Assembly: GCF_900111555.1 (NCBI RefSeq)
Contig: NZ_FOHZ01000013.1
Location: 1-64,000, forward strand
DNA length: 64,000 bases
DNA from: Marinobacter segnicrescens
Lineage (GTDB): Bacteria; Pseudomonadota; Gammaproteobacteria; Pseudomonadales; Oleiphilaceae
Direction of reading: 5' to 3'
Shown here: positions 17,275-25,607 of the stretch, in pieces
How the letters are laid out: every line of letters begins with the position of its first letter
Numbering within the stretch: the stretch's first letter is position 1
Notes under the pieces: generated by a model
What the model saw: the letters and a program-made list of their open reading frames with translations, nothing else
The model's database searches: none
What the model was told of the DNA's origin: nothing
Position numbers and translations under genes: made by a program

Positions 17275-17330
17275 GCGGAGCCAGGGATGGCGGAGCTCGA
17301 GCGTCACATGGACGTGCCGGAAGGAGCGTG
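17275..17330. repeat. Possible diverged copy of the nested palindromic element
   Basis: The stretch containing GCCAGGGATGGCGGAGCTCG, then ATGGACG and CGGAAGGAGCGT, follows the same order of blocks as copy 1 (CCATGGATGGCCGAAG, TCGAGC, CATGGACGG, CGGAAGTGGCGT). The outer arms of copy 1 are not seen here. The similarity is by eye and could be weaker than it looks. The rest of the 17034-17375 gap shows only the CTTCGACAGGCTCAG repeats. Confidence 0.45.
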
Positions 17331-17375
17331 TTCTGGAAAGCCCTCCCGGATGGCCGCCTTCCCCCCCAAACCTGA

Positions 17376-18335
17376 TCAGAGCCAGCCTTTACGCTTGAAG
17401 TACCAGTAAGGCGCAATCCCGGCCGCCACCATCAGCCCCAGCGCCCCCGGATAACCCAGTAGCCACTCAAGTTCCGGCATATACTTGAAGTTCATGCCAT
17501 AGATGCTGGCGACCAGCGTGGGCGGCAGGAACACTACCGCCGCAATCGAGAAAATCTTGATGATCTGGTTCTGCTCGATGTTGATGAAACCCTGGGTGGA
17601 GTCCATCAAAAAGTTGATCTTGTCGAACAGGAACGTGGTGTGGGACATCAGGGTTTCGATGTCGCGGTTAATCTCCCGGAGGGTCTCCCGTACTTCCCCT
17701 TCGTTGCGCAGGTGGCGTAGCAGGAACGAGATATTGCGCTGGGTATCCATCAGGCACAGGCGGGTCTTGCCGTTGCTGTCTTCCAGCCGGGCCAGGCGGT
17801 TGATGGCCTCGTCCAGCTCGGCCTCCTCGTCTTCCAGTACCAGGTAGCTGACATCTTCCAGCTGGCGATGCAGGTCCTCCAGGCCGTCCGCCTGGTTCTC
17901 CACCTTCTGTTCCAGAATCGTCACCATCATTTCGCAGGGATCGCCGGCCTCCACCTGGCCACGGCGGGCCCGCATGCGCAGCAGGCGGAAGTCCGCCAGT
18001 TCCGTTTCGCGGATGGTGATCAGGCGGCTTTTTTGCAGGATGAATGCCACGGATACCGTGTTATGACGCCCTTCGGCCAGGTTGAGAAACATCGAGTGCA
18101 CATGCACCCCGGCCTGGTCCACGAAGTAGCGGGCCGAGGCCTCGATCTCCTCCACATCGTCAAACTCGGGGATATCGGTTTTCAGCAGCCGTTGGAGAAT
18201 CTGCCGCTCTTCTTCATCGGGTTCACAGGCGTCGATCCAGTCGGCTTGTCGTAACCGGGCGTCGGTGTCTTCCTCCTGGTTACCGATTTCTCTGATAAGA
18301 CCGTCGACAATCCTGAAAAACCTCAGCATAGGCAT
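17376..18335 (-). CDS. corA: Magnesium/cobalt transporter CorA
   Basis: A 319-residue CorA channel subunit. The large N-terminal cytoplasmic domain has long charged helices. It is followed by membrane helix 1 ending in the selectivity motif YGMNFKYMPE (G280-M281-N282) and a second helix close to the basic C-terminus (YFKRKGWL). It forms a pentameric Mg2+ (or Co2+/Ni2+) uptake channel in the inner membrane. The length and the GMN motif are standard. The upstream spacer holds two short hairpins, but no magnesium-sensing riboswitch was recognised. Confidence 0.93.
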   Translation of the reverse strand: MPMLRFFRIVDGLIREIGNQEEDTDARLRQADWIDACEPDEEERQILQRLLKTDIPEFDDVEEIEASARYFVDQAGVHVHSMFLNLAEGRHNTVSVAFILQKSRLITIRETELADFRLLRMRARRGQVEAGDPCEMMVTILEQKVENQADGLEDLHRQLEDVSYLVLEDEEAELDEAINRLARLEDSNGKTRLCLMDTQRNISFLLRHLRNEGEVRETLREINRDIETLMSHTTFLFDKINFLMDSTQGFINIEQNQIIKIFSIAAVVFLPPTLVASIYGMNFKYMPELEWLLGYPGALGLMVAAGIAPYWYFKRKGWL

Positions 18336-18369
18336 GCTCCGGGTAAGCGGGTGAATCTGACTATAGTCT

Positions 18370-18432
18370 AGTGCCCCTTAACACAAGGGGCACTGTGCAC
18401 CCGCTATCTTACGCGGGAAACCGGTCCCGCGT
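18370..18432. repeat. Two adjacent hairpins between corA and the redox-protein gene
   Basis: First hairpin: AGTGCCCCTT (18370-18379), loop AACAC, AAGGGGCACT (18385-18394), a perfect 10-bp stem. Second: ACGCGGGA (18411-18418), loop AACCGG, TCCCGCGT (18425-18432), a perfect 8-bp stem. They lie downstream of the leftward permease/redox operon and upstream of corA. Neither is followed by a T-run. They may slow or end the operon transcript, or act in the corA leader. Confidence 0.6.
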
Positions 18433-18440
18433 CCTGCCGG

Positions 18441-18677
18441 TTATGCTTTCAGCCAGCTGACAATTTTCGCGTGATCGGGGATAGAGCCGCTGTGAACCAC
18501 CGTGCCGTCGACCGCCACTGCCGGGGTGGACATCACCTGGTACTCCATGATTTTTGCCGGATCGGTCACCTTCACCACTTCAATCGACTCGCCCAGCTCC
18601 TGGGCTACCCGCTCAATACTCTCAGCGGTAGTGACGCATTTCTTGCAGCCGGTACCAAGTACTTCGAAACGTTTCAT
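18441..18677 (-). CDS. Small thioredoxin-like redox protein (CxxC)
   Basis: A 78-residue glutaredoxin/thioredoxin-like mini protein with the active site GTGCKKC (C14 and C17 by count from the start) and the cis-Pro loop MSTPAVAVDG. It belongs to the MTH895/TM0996-type redox proteins. These are repeatedly found next to COG0701 permeases, as here: the permease gene lies 40 bases upstream on the same strand. It could deliver electrons to, or hand a thiol-bound substrate to, the permease. A clear AAAGGAAA ribosome site precedes the ATG. Confidence 0.87.
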   Translation of the reverse strand: MKRFEVLGTGCKKCVTTAESIERVAQELGESIEVVKVTDPAKIMEYQVMSTPAVAVDGTVVHSGSIPDHAKIVSWLKA

Positions 18678-18717
18678 GGCATTTTCCTTTGAATTGATTT
18701 CATTACGTTTAAAGGCA

Positions 18718-19734
18718 TCAGAACCCTGAGAACAGCCAGGGGCTGATGGCGTTTATTACCCAGCCGACCACCATAAAATTGGCCAGCAGGATTACAAAAA
18801 TGATAGCCAGCAGGCGAAAGCTCATGACCTGCTTGAGCATGATGAATTCCGGGAAGCTGGCTGCAACGGTGCTCATGCAGAACGCCAGGGTGGTGCCCAC
18901 CGGCAGCCCCTTGACGATCAGGCTTTCCATTACCGGAATAACGCCAGTGGCATTGGAATACAGGGGCAGGCCGGCGAGTACCGCCGCCGGTACACTCCAC
19001 CACTGGCCGGAGCCCAGGTTCTCGGCAAACCAGCCATCGGGAACAAAGCCGTGCAGGGCGGCACCCAGGCCAACGCCAATCAGTACCCACTTCCAGATCC
19101 GGCCGAGGATCTCCTTCAGTTCGTCTTTGGCGAACTGATGCCTTTCCTGAAAGGTCAGTTTTGGTGCTTCAGGCATTTCAGGGTTGTCTGTGTGGTTCCG
19201 GGCTTCGGTTGCAGCGTTCTGATAAGCCTTGGCAGCAAAGTCTTTCAGCCAGCGCTCGCCCTTGATCGAATCCAGAATCATGCCACCGACAATGCCTACC
19301 GCCATGCCGATCACGATATATGCGAGGGTGAACTTCCAGCCCAGCAGGCTCCACAACATGATCACCGCCACCTCATTGATGATAGGTGAGGTAAACAGGA
19401 ACGCCATGGTGATCCCCAGGGGGATGCCAGCGCTGGTGAAGCCCAGAAACAGCGGAATGCTTGAGCAGGAACAAAAAGGGGTGATGGCACCAAAACCGGA
19501 GCCAAAGAAATAGCCCACCAGGCGGTTTTTCTGCTGGATATAGGCCCTTACCCGCTCCAGGTTGAGGGAGGCCCGTGCCAGTGCGATCACGTAGATCATC
19601 ACTACCAGCAGAAACAGGATCTTGGTGGTGTCCTCAATGAAGAAATGGATGGAGGTGCCCAGTTTGGTCTCCGGGCTTAGCCCCATCAGATCATAAGTCA
19701 GCCAGTTGGCCAGGGATGTAAATAGCTCGAGCAT
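18718..19734 (-). CDS. COG0701 permease (ArsP/YraQ-like)
   Basis: A 338-residue membrane protein of the permease family PF03773, with about eight to ten helices and a central soluble loop (about residues 165-200). The family hallmark TPFCSCSSIPLFLGF is present near residue 87, with two Cys exposed in a helix break. A second half repeats the fold (GLPLYSNATGVIPVMESLI). Campylobacter ArsP of this family exports trivalent organoarsenicals, but other members have unknown substrates. Placement next to an arsenic gene block favours arsenic or another thiophilic toxicant. It is first in an operon with the small CxxC protein. Confidence 0.85.
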   Translation of the reverse strand: MLELFTSLANWLTYDLMGLSPETKLGTSIHFFIEDTTKILFLLVVMIYVIALARASLNLERVRAYIQQKNRLVGYFFGSGFGAITPFCSCSSIPLFLGFTSAGIPLGITMAFLFTSPIINEVAVIMLWSLLGWKFTLAYIVIGMAVGIVGGMILDSIKGERWLKDFAAKAYQNAATEARNHTDNPEMPEAPKLTFQERHQFAKDELKEILGRIWKWVLIGVGLGAALHGFVPDGWFAENLGSGQWWSVPAAVLAGLPLYSNATGVIPVMESLIVKGLPVGTTLAFCMSTVAASFPEFIMLKQVMSFRLLAIIFVILLANFMVVGWVINAISPWLFSGF

Positions 19735-19823
19735 GGGTTCGATGGCCCTTGTCTTGGCGTTGATAACGTATCGGCGCCCAGAGGACGAATGATCGCCAAA
19801 AAGGATACTCTTGTTCTACTGAA

Positions 19824-19836
19824 GCACCGACGGTGC
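19824..19836. promoter_or_regulatory. Palindrome in the permease/sigma divergent spacer
   Basis: GCACCG-A-CGGTGC is a perfect palindrome around one central base. It lies roughly midway between the start of the leftward permease operon (19734) and the rightward sigma factor (19908). It could be an operator for a dimeric repressor. There is no second copy nearby, so it may be chance. Confidence 0.35.
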
Positions 19837-19907
19837 CGTCTTCAACCTGGCGGCGCCGGGCATGAAATTTTCCAGCGCGTAGAAGTGCGCGGCCTGAGTG
19901 ACGGATA

Positions 19908-20453
19908 ATGAAATTTAATTGTGTATTACAGGCTTGGCATGACCACCAGGCCGAGCTTCGCGGCTTTCTCCTCGGCCAAGTGAAAGAGCCGGCGATGGCT
20001 GACGACCTGCTGCAGGATGTGTTTTTCAAGGCGATGCGTGAGGGACGGAATTTCTGCGAACTGGAGAATCCCCGCGCCTGGCTGTTCCGGGTGGCCCGCA
20101 ACGCGCTCACTGACAGCCATCGCCTGCGCAAGCACTGGGTGCCGGTGCCGGATCATCTGCGCGATGAGCGTGCTGCGGAGCGGGCACCGGTGGACGAACT
20201 GGATGCCTGCATTAATGCGACCCTGCCGTACTTGGCGGAAAGCGACCGCGACATCCTCCAGGCCTGTGACCTCGGGCCCATGTCCCAGGAGGCCTACGCC
20301 CGGGCGCAGGGGCTATCGTTGCCGGCCACCAAGGCCAGAATCCGGCGCGCGCGAGAGCGTTTGCGGGAGGTTCTTGCCCGTCGTTGTAACGTGGTCCTCG
20401 ATGAATCCGGCAATGTTTGCTGTCACGGACAATCAGAGGGCCTCAGGTGCTGA
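19908..20453 (+). CDS. SigZ-like ECF RNA polymerase sigma factor
   Basis: A 181-residue ECF sigma factor with region 2 (MADDLLQDVFFKAMREG, NPRAWLFRVARNALTD) and region 4 (MSQEAYARAQGLSLPATKAR, IRRARERLREVL). After region 4 comes the short tail RRCNVVLDESGNVCCHG, which is typical of SigZ-type factors and carries three Cys. No anti-sigma gene is adjacent. It is divergent from the permease/redox operon, so that operon is the obvious candidate target. The Cys tail could sense metal or redox state directly; this is inference. The ribosome site is weak (GTGACGGATA). Confidence 0.85.
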   Translation: MKFNCVLQAWHDHQAELRGFLLGQVKEPAMADDLLQDVFFKAMREGRNFCELENPRAWLFRVARNALTDSHRLRKHWVPVPDHLRDERAAERAPVDELDACINATLPYLAESDRDILQACDLGPMSQEAYARAQGLSLPATKARIRRARERLREVLARRCNVVLDESGNVCCHGQSEGLRC

Positions 20454-20617
20454 GTCTGAATGCCGCGAGTTCATGAAATCAGCGGGCGTCAGGCTCCTCG
20501 GCATTGATGATCCGCCGTTTGATGCGGCGGGTGACCCACCAGATCGCGCCGACCACCACGGGGATACTGGCTGCCGTCGCCCCCGGTGGCGCTGAACGAC
20601 GGCTCCCGTCGGGCCGG

Positions 20618-21688
20618 TCAGTCCGGGAAGGCTCCTCGTGTCCGGTTTGCAATGCGCACCAGTACCAGCATTAGCGGTACCTCTACCAGCACGCCCACCA
20701 CCGTGGCGAGTGCCGCGCCGGACTGAAGACCAAACAGGGCAATAGCTGCCGCGACGGCGAGTTCGAAGAAGTTGCTGGCACCGATCATGGCGCCGGGGGC
20801 TGCGATGCAGTGGCGGACTTTCCAGAGCCTGGCCCAGCCGTAGGCCAGGAGGAAAATGAACACCGTCTGGATAACCAACGGCACCGCAATCAGTGCAATG
20901 TGCAGCGGATTCTCCAGGATCACTTCGCCCTGGAAGGCGAACAGTAGTACCAGGGTGACAATCAGCGCCGCGGGCGTCACCGGGCCGATGCGTTTCAGGA
21001 ACACCTCGTCGTACCAGTGCTGGCCGTGGCGGGCAATCAGGGTGCGACGAGTCAGGTAGCCGGCGGCCAGTGGAATGACGATGTACAGGATGACCGATAG
21101 CAACACCGTGTCCCATGGGACCTGGATGTCCGAGATACCCAGCAGGAACACCACAATCGGCGCGAAGGCGAAGAGCATGATGATGTCGTTCAGTGATACC
21201 TGTACCAGGGTGTAGGCGGCATCGCCTTTGGTAAGGTAGCTCCAGACAAACACCATGGCGGTGCAGGGAGCGGCCCCGAGCAGAATGGCGCCAGCCAGGT
21301 ATTCACTGGCCAGTTGAGGAGCGATCCATGGTTCAAACACCACCGTCAGGAAGAACCAGGCAATGGCAAACATGGTGAAGGGCTTGATCAGCCAGTTGAC
21401 CGTGGTGGTAATGGCCAGGCCTTTGGGCTCCTTGCGTACCCCGACAATGGCACTGAAATCGATCTGGGCCATCATGGGAAAGATCATCGCCCAGATAAGG
21501 ATGGCGATGGGGATGGACACCTGGGCGTATTCGAAGCGGGAGAGTATCTCCGGAACGGCCGGGGCCAGTTGGCCAAGGGCCACACCCACAATGATTGCCA
21601 GTGCTACCCACACCGAGAGGTAACGCTCGAATAATCCCATACCCCCGCTGGTTTCTTCGGCGGTGGCGATCTCTGCCTTGTTGCTCAT
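20618..21688 (-). CDS. acr3: Arsenite efflux permease ACR3
   Basis: A 356-residue ten-helix permease of the ACR3 (BASS superfamily) type that extrudes As(OH)3 using the proton gradient. The conserved fourth-helix motif with the essential Cys is seen as LLGAAPCTAMVFVWSYLTKGD, and the ninth-helix region as AAPGAMIGASNFFELAVAAAI. The start at MSNKAEIA is chosen because the 34 residues upstream in frame are low-complexity and unlike the family. It follows arsH by 10 bases and both would be driven by the promoter near 22453-22481. Confidence 0.95.
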   Translation of the reverse strand: MSNKAEIATAEETSGGMGLFERYLSVWVALAIIVGVALGQLAPAVPEILSRFEYAQVSIPIAILIWAMIFPMMAQIDFSAIVGVRKEPKGLAITTTVNWLIKPFTMFAIAWFFLTVVFEPWIAPQLASEYLAGAILLGAAPCTAMVFVWSYLTKGDAAYTLVQVSLNDIIMLFAFAPIVVFLLGISDIQVPWDTVLLSVILYIVIPLAAGYLTRRTLIARHGQHWYDEVFLKRIGPVTPAALIVTLVLLFAFQGEVILENPLHIALIAVPLVIQTVFIFLLAYGWARLWKVRHCIAAPGAMIGASNFFELAVAAAIALFGLQSGAALATVVGVLVEVPLMLVLVRIANRTRGAFPD

Positions 21689-21698
21689 GGCTGAACTC

Positions 21699-22418
21699 TC
21701 ACATGGACCGTTGGTTGACGCGCTTCGAGACCTCGTCGGCGCTCTCGACCCGCTCGGAATAGCGGTCGGTGAGATAGTCGCTGCGGTCACGGGTCAGCAG
21801 GGTGAACTTAACCAGCTCTTCCATTACATCCACAATCCGATTGTAGAAGGGTGACGGTAACATCCGGTCGTTGTCATCAAACTCGGTAAACGCCTTTGGC
21901 ACCGAAGACTGGTTAGGGATGGTGATCATGCGCATCCAGCGACCGAGTACCCGCAACTGATTCACCGCGTTGAAAGACTGGGAGCCACCGCACACCTGCA
22001 TCACCGCCAGGGTCTTGCCCTGGGTGGGCCGCATGCCCCCAATGGAGAGCGGGATCCAGTCAATCTGGGTTTTCATGATACCGGTCATGGCACCGTGGCG
22101 CTCCGGCGAGCACCACACCATGCCCTCAGACCACTCCGCCAGTTGCCTCAGCTCCTGAACCTTGGGGTGCGAATCTTCCTCGGCATCGGCAAGCGGCAGG
22201 CCCCGTGGATTAAAGATGCGGGGCTCGGCGCCCATGGCTTCCAGCAGGCGGGCGGCCTCTTCCACAACCAGGCGACTGAAGGAACGCTCCCGCAAGGAGC
22301 CATAGAGCAGCAGAATCCTGGGCCTGTGGGCCGATGGCGTGCTGTCAAAAAGGGCCCAGCCGGAAGGCGCCTTGAAGTGTTCGGGGTCGATGTTGGGCAG
22401 GTCATCGATGGTTGTCAC
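21699..22418 (-). CDS. arsH: Organoarsenical oxidase ArsH
   Basis: A 239-residue NADPH-dependent FMN reductase-fold protein. Family features are the FMN loop [20 protein letters not shown], the segment [20 protein letters not shown] and [17 protein letters not shown]. ArsH oxidises trivalent methyl- and aryl-arsenicals to the less toxic pentavalent forms. The start is set at a GTG (reading [15 protein letters not shown]) with AAGGA about 8 bases ahead; the longer frame to 22703 would run through the promoter. It is the first gene of the leftward arsH-acr3 operon. Confidence 0.94.
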   Translation of the reverse strand: MTTIDDLPNIDPEHFKAPSGWALFDSTPSAHRPRILLLYGSLRERSFSRLVVEEAARLLEAMGAEPRIFNPRGLPLADAEEDSHPKVQELRQLAEWSEGMVWCSPERHGAMTGIMKTQIDWIPLSIGGMRPTQGKTLAVMQVCGGSQSFNAVNQLRVLGRWMRMITIPNQSSVPKAFTEFDDNDRMLPSPFYNRIVDVMEELVKFTLLTRDRSDYLTDRYSERVESADEVSKRVNQRSM

Positions 22419-22452
22419 AGAAATGTCCTTTACTCGGGATAAGGTGGTGCCT

Positions 22453-22481
22453 ATTATGCACAAAAACAGATATCTGTTAAA
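22453..22481 (-). promoter_or_regulatory. arsH-acr3 promoter with palindromic ArsR operator candidate
   Basis: On the minus strand there is TTTAAC (22476-22481), a 17-bp spacer and CATAAT (22453-22458), a fair sigma-70 promoter. A perfect 14-bp palindrome AACAGATATCTGTT at 22465-22478 overlaps the -35 element and the spacer. It also lies just upstream of the divergent arsC-arsR fusion gene. Position and symmetry fit an ArsR operator repressing both directions. The palindrome is seen; its binding by ArsR is inferred. Confidence 0.65.
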
Positions 22482-22501
22482 TTGAATATATGGGTGATCA
22501 T

Positions 22502-23266
22502 ATGAAGCGCCGGGTCCTGTTTGTCTGTACCGCCAACAGCGCACGCTCACTGATGGCCGAAGCCCTGCTCCGGGATATGGCCGGGGACCGGTTCGAGGTA
22601 GCCAGTGCCGGAACCGATCCGGCAACGCCTCATCCGATGGCGCTCCAGGTGCTGGAAGAGGCTGGCGTATCGACCGAAGGCCTTCGTAGCAAGCGGCTTG
22701 CAAGTCTGCAGGATCAGCCCTGGGACTATGTGATCACCCTTTGCGAGAAAGCCGCCAACGAGTGTGGTGAGGTCTGCCAGCCGGCTCAGCGCATCGCCTG
22801 GGACTTTCCCGATCCCGCCCAGAGCAACCGGCGCGCAGTGTTTGCCCTGACCCTGAAAGAACTGCGGGAGCGCATCAGCTTGTTCACCCTGGTGCACCAG
22901 AAGGAAACCGGCCTGAAGGCGACCGACTATAACCCCGTGACTGTATTCAAGGCACTGGCGGACGAGCTGCGCCTGTCAGCATTGTTGCTGATCCGGGATC
23001 AGCAAAAGCTGTGCGTCTGTGAGCTGACCGAAGCACTGGACGTGTCCCAGCCCAAGGTCAGCCGCCACCTGGCCACCCTTCGCGATACCGGCCTGGTTGA
23101 GACGGAACGTCATGGCCAGTGGGTCTACTATTACCTTAGCCCTCACTTGCCGGGCTGGCTGGTACGGGTACTCGATGAAACCGCCAGTGCCAACCAGGCG
23201 CTGATTCAGACACCGCAAGCCCGGCTGCAGGCCATGGCGAATCGCCCTGAAGTGTCATGCCCGTGA
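22502..23266 (+). CDS. ArsC-ArsR fusion: arsenate reductase plus arsenic-responsive repressor
   Basis: A 254-residue two-domain protein. Residues 1-140 are an LMW-phosphatase-type arsenate reductase: P-loop VCTANSARS with C9 and R15, then C81 and C88 at the spacing of the redox pair in thioredoxin-coupled ArsC. Residues 145-230 are a winged-helix ArsR with a Cys-Val-Cys site at 171-173 ([10 protein letters not shown]) and the recognition helix [12 protein letters not shown]. The enzyme and its sensor are thus one polypeptide. MKRR with GGGTGA upstream is chosen; an ATG at 22490 adds four residues. It heads the rightward arsRC-GAPDH-arsJ run. Confidence 0.93.
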   Translation: MKRRVLFVCTANSARSLMAEALLRDMAGDRFEVASAGTDPATPHPMALQVLEEAGVSTEGLRSKRLASLQDQPWDYVITLCEKAANECGEVCQPAQRIAWDFPDPAQSNRRAVFALTLKELRERISLFTLVHQKETGLKATDYNPVTVFKALADELRLSALLLIRDQQKLCVCELTEALDVSQPKVSRHLATLRDTGLVETERHGQWVYYYLSPHLPGWLVRVLDETASANQALIQTPQARLQAMANRPEVSCP

Positions 23267-23314
23267 GTGAGCGTTCTCGTCTTTTCGGATTTCAGGAAAT
23301 ACCAGGAGCACAGT

Positions 23315-24319
23315 ATGAGCAAGATCAAGGTAGGCATTAACGGTTTCGGTCGCATCGGGCGGCTTGCCCTGCGTGCGGCCTGGGGATGGCCGGAGCTGGA
23401 GTTTGTCGCCATTAATGATCCGGGGGCCGATGCGGCGACCCTGGCGCACCTGCTCAACTTTGACAGCGTCCATGGTATCTGGAAGCATGAGGCCCGGGCA
23501 GATGGCGACGAGATCGTGGTTGAGGGTCATCGCATTCGCGTAACCGGCAACAAGGCCATTGGCGACACCGACTGGTCCGGTTGCGACCTGGTCATCGAAG
23601 CCAGTGGTGTCAACAAGACCGTGGAGGTATTGCAGGGTTACCTGGACCAAGGTGTAAGTCGGGTCGTGGTGTCTGCACCGGTAAAGGAAACGGGTGCGAA
23701 GAATATTGTCATGGGGGTCAATGAGGATATCTTCGACCCGGCCAACGACCGTATTGTCACGGCAGCCTCCTGCACCACCAACTGCCTGGCGCCGGTGGTG
23801 AAGGTGATCCACGAGAAGCTGGGCATCCGGCACGGATCCATCACCACCATTCACAGCCTCACCAACACCCAGACCATCCTGGACGCGCCCCACAAGGATC
23901 TGCGTCGGGCCCGGGCCTGTGGCAGTTCCCTGATTCCCACCAGTACCGGCTCTGCCACGGCCATCATCGAGATTTTCCCGGAACTGAAGGGGCGCCTGGA
24001 CGGCCATGCGGTGCGTATTCCGCTCACCAATGCGTCGCTGACGGATTGCGTGTTCGAGGTGGATCAGCCCACGGACCGGGATACCGTCAATCAGTTGCTG
24101 AAAGAGGCCGCCGAGGTCGGCCTTAAAGACATCCTGGGCTACGAAGAGCGCCCGCTGGTGTCCATCGACTACAAGACGGACCCGCGCTCGTCCATTGTGG
24201 ATGCACTCTCCACCCTGGTGATCAATGGCACCCAGGTGAAAATCTACGCCTGGTACGACAACGAATGGGGCTACGCCAACCGCACGGTAGAGCTGGCACG
24301 CAAGGTGGGCCTGGCCTGA
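23315..24319 (+). CDS. Glyceraldehyde-3-phosphate dehydrogenase of the arsenic operon
   Basis: A 334-residue GAPDH with the NAD motif INGFGRIGR, the catalytic Cys153 in ASCTTNC and the base His180 in [10 protein letters not shown]. Its position one base before arsJ identifies it as the arsenic-linked paralogue. It uses arsenate in place of phosphate to make 1-arseno-3-phosphoglycerate, which ArsJ exports. A strong AGGAG ribosome site precedes the start; the in-frame ATG at 23267 is rejected. A purely glycolytic role is unlikely in this operon. Confidence 0.94.
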   Translation: MSKIKVGINGFGRIGRLALRAAWGWPELEFVAINDPGADAATLAHLLNFDSVHGIWKHEARADGDEIVVEGHRIRVTGNKAIGDTDWSGCDLVIEASGVNKTVEVLQGYLDQGVSRVVVSAPVKETGAKNIVMGVNEDIFDPANDRIVTAASCTTNCLAPVVKVIHEKLGIRHGSITTIHSLTNTQTILDAPHKDLRRARACGSSLIPTSTGSATAIIEIFPELKGRLDGHAVRIPLTNASLTDCVFEVDQPTDRDTVNQLLKEAAEVGLKDILGYEERPLVSIDYKTDPRSSIVDALSTLVINGTQVKIYAWYDNEWGYANRTVELARKVGLA

Positions 24320-24320
24320 T

Positions 24321-25526
24321 ATGACTGCAGCTATCCGCCAGTACCTGGTCATAACCGGCAACTACTGGGCCTTTACCCTGACGGATGGTGCCCTGCGGAT
24401 GCTGGTGGTGCTGCATTTCCATCAGCTGGGTTACTCGCCCCTGGAGATTGCCCTGCTGTTCATTTTCTATGAATTTTTCGGGGTGGTGACCAACCTGGTG
24501 GGAGGGTACCTGGGCGCCCGCTGGGGGCTGAACCGCACCATGAATATCGGGCTGTTCCTGCAGATTGTGGCGCTCGCCATGCTGGCGGTCCCGGCGGCTG
24601 TGCTCACCGTGCCCTGGGTAATGGCCGCGCAGGCACTATCCGGCATCGCCAAGGACCTGAACAAGATGTCCGCCAAAAGCGGCATCAAGTTGCTGGTGCC
24701 GGACGAGCAGCAAGGTACCCTGTACAAGTGGGTGGCGATTCTCACCGGCTCCAAGAACACTCTCAAGGGGGTTGGCTTCTTCCTGGGGGGCGTGCTGCTG
24801 ATGGCCGCCGGTTTCAAGGGGGCTGTCATTCTGATGGCGGTGGCTTTAGGGCTGGTATGGCTGGCCAGCCTGTTCCTGCTGGGGCAGGACCTGGGCAAGA
24901 GCAAGGCAAAGCCAAAGTTCCGTGAGATCCTCTCCAAGAGCCGGGCCATCAACGTGCTGTCGGCAGCGCGCATGTTCCTGTTCGGTGCCCGTGACGTGTG
25001 GTTTGTGGTGGCCCTACCGGTGTACATGGCCACGGTGTTTGGCTGGGACCACTGGCAAGTGGGCGGTTTCATGGCCAGCTGGATCATTGGCTATGGCTTT
25101 ATCCAGACCATCGCGCCGAGGATAACCGGCCATTCGGATGGCAAGTCCGGGGCCGTTGCCTGGGCTGCATTGCTGGCGCTGATTCCGGCGGGCATCGCGG
25201 CTGCGCTGATGGCGGGCTGGTCAGCGCAAGTTGTGGTGGTCGGCGGGCTACTGCTGTTCGGCGTCCTGTTCGCCATCAATTCATCCCTGCACAGCTACCT
25301 GATCGTCAGCTACGCCCGGGGGGACGGGGTATCGCTGGATGTGGGCTTCTATTACATGTCCAACGCCGCCGGGCGGTTGCTGGGCACCGTGCTGTCAGGC
25401 TGGGTCTACCAGGCCTGGGGACTGGAGGCCTGCCTGTGGATCTCTGCTGCCCTGGTGGCGACGGCATCGTTGTTGTCGCTGATGCTGCCCGATCGGCACC
25501 CGGTAGCAGTGGCCGGGAACGGATAG
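24321..25526 (+). CDS. arsJ: Organoarsenical efflux permease ArsJ
   Basis: A 401-residue major facilitator protein with about twelve membrane helices. The sequence matches ArsJ from its start (YLVITGNYWAFTLTDGALRM) through AKDLNKMSAKSGIKLLVPDE to the last helices. It exports 1-arseno-3-phosphoglycerate, which breaks down outside to arsenate, giving resistance to As(V). The start codon lies one base after the GAPDH stop, so the two are translationally coupled. No other gene of the block follows; the next gene is an SDR after 81 bases. Confidence 0.95.
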   Translation: MTAAIRQYLVITGNYWAFTLTDGALRMLVVLHFHQLGYSPLEIALLFIFYEFFGVVTNLVGGYLGARWGLNRTMNIGLFLQIVALAMLAVPAAVLTVPWVMAAQALSGIAKDLNKMSAKSGIKLLVPDEQQGTLYKWVAILTGSKNTLKGVGFFLGGVLLMAAGFKGAVILMAVALGLVWLASLFLLGQDLGKSKAKPKFREILSKSRAINVLSAARMFLFGARDVWFVVALPVYMATVFGWDHWQVGGFMASWIIGYGFIQTIAPRITGHSDGKSGAVAWAALLALIPAGIAAALMAGWSAQVVVVGGLLLFGVLFAINSSLHSYLIVSYARGDGVSLDVGFYYMSNAAGRLLGTVLSGWVYQAWGLEACLWISAALVATASLLSLMLPDRHPVAVAGNG

Positions 25527-25607
25527 CCGACCGTCACATCCTTGATCTTCCCGCTCCCCGGGCCGAACATGGGCGAAACCAACTTATCGGAACCCTGAGG
25601 AGGTCTA

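Noticed and set aside
18336..18440. Magnesium riboswitch in the corA leader
   Set aside because: The two hairpins are short and simple, and none of the long conserved M-box structure could be recognised.
20479..20590. Minus-strand frame ending in VVVGAIWWVTRRIKRRII plus a short acidic tail, between the sigma gene and acr3
   Set aside because: It looks like one membrane helix with a basic end, possibly a gene remnant or tiny membrane protein, but no credible start codon and ribosome site were found.
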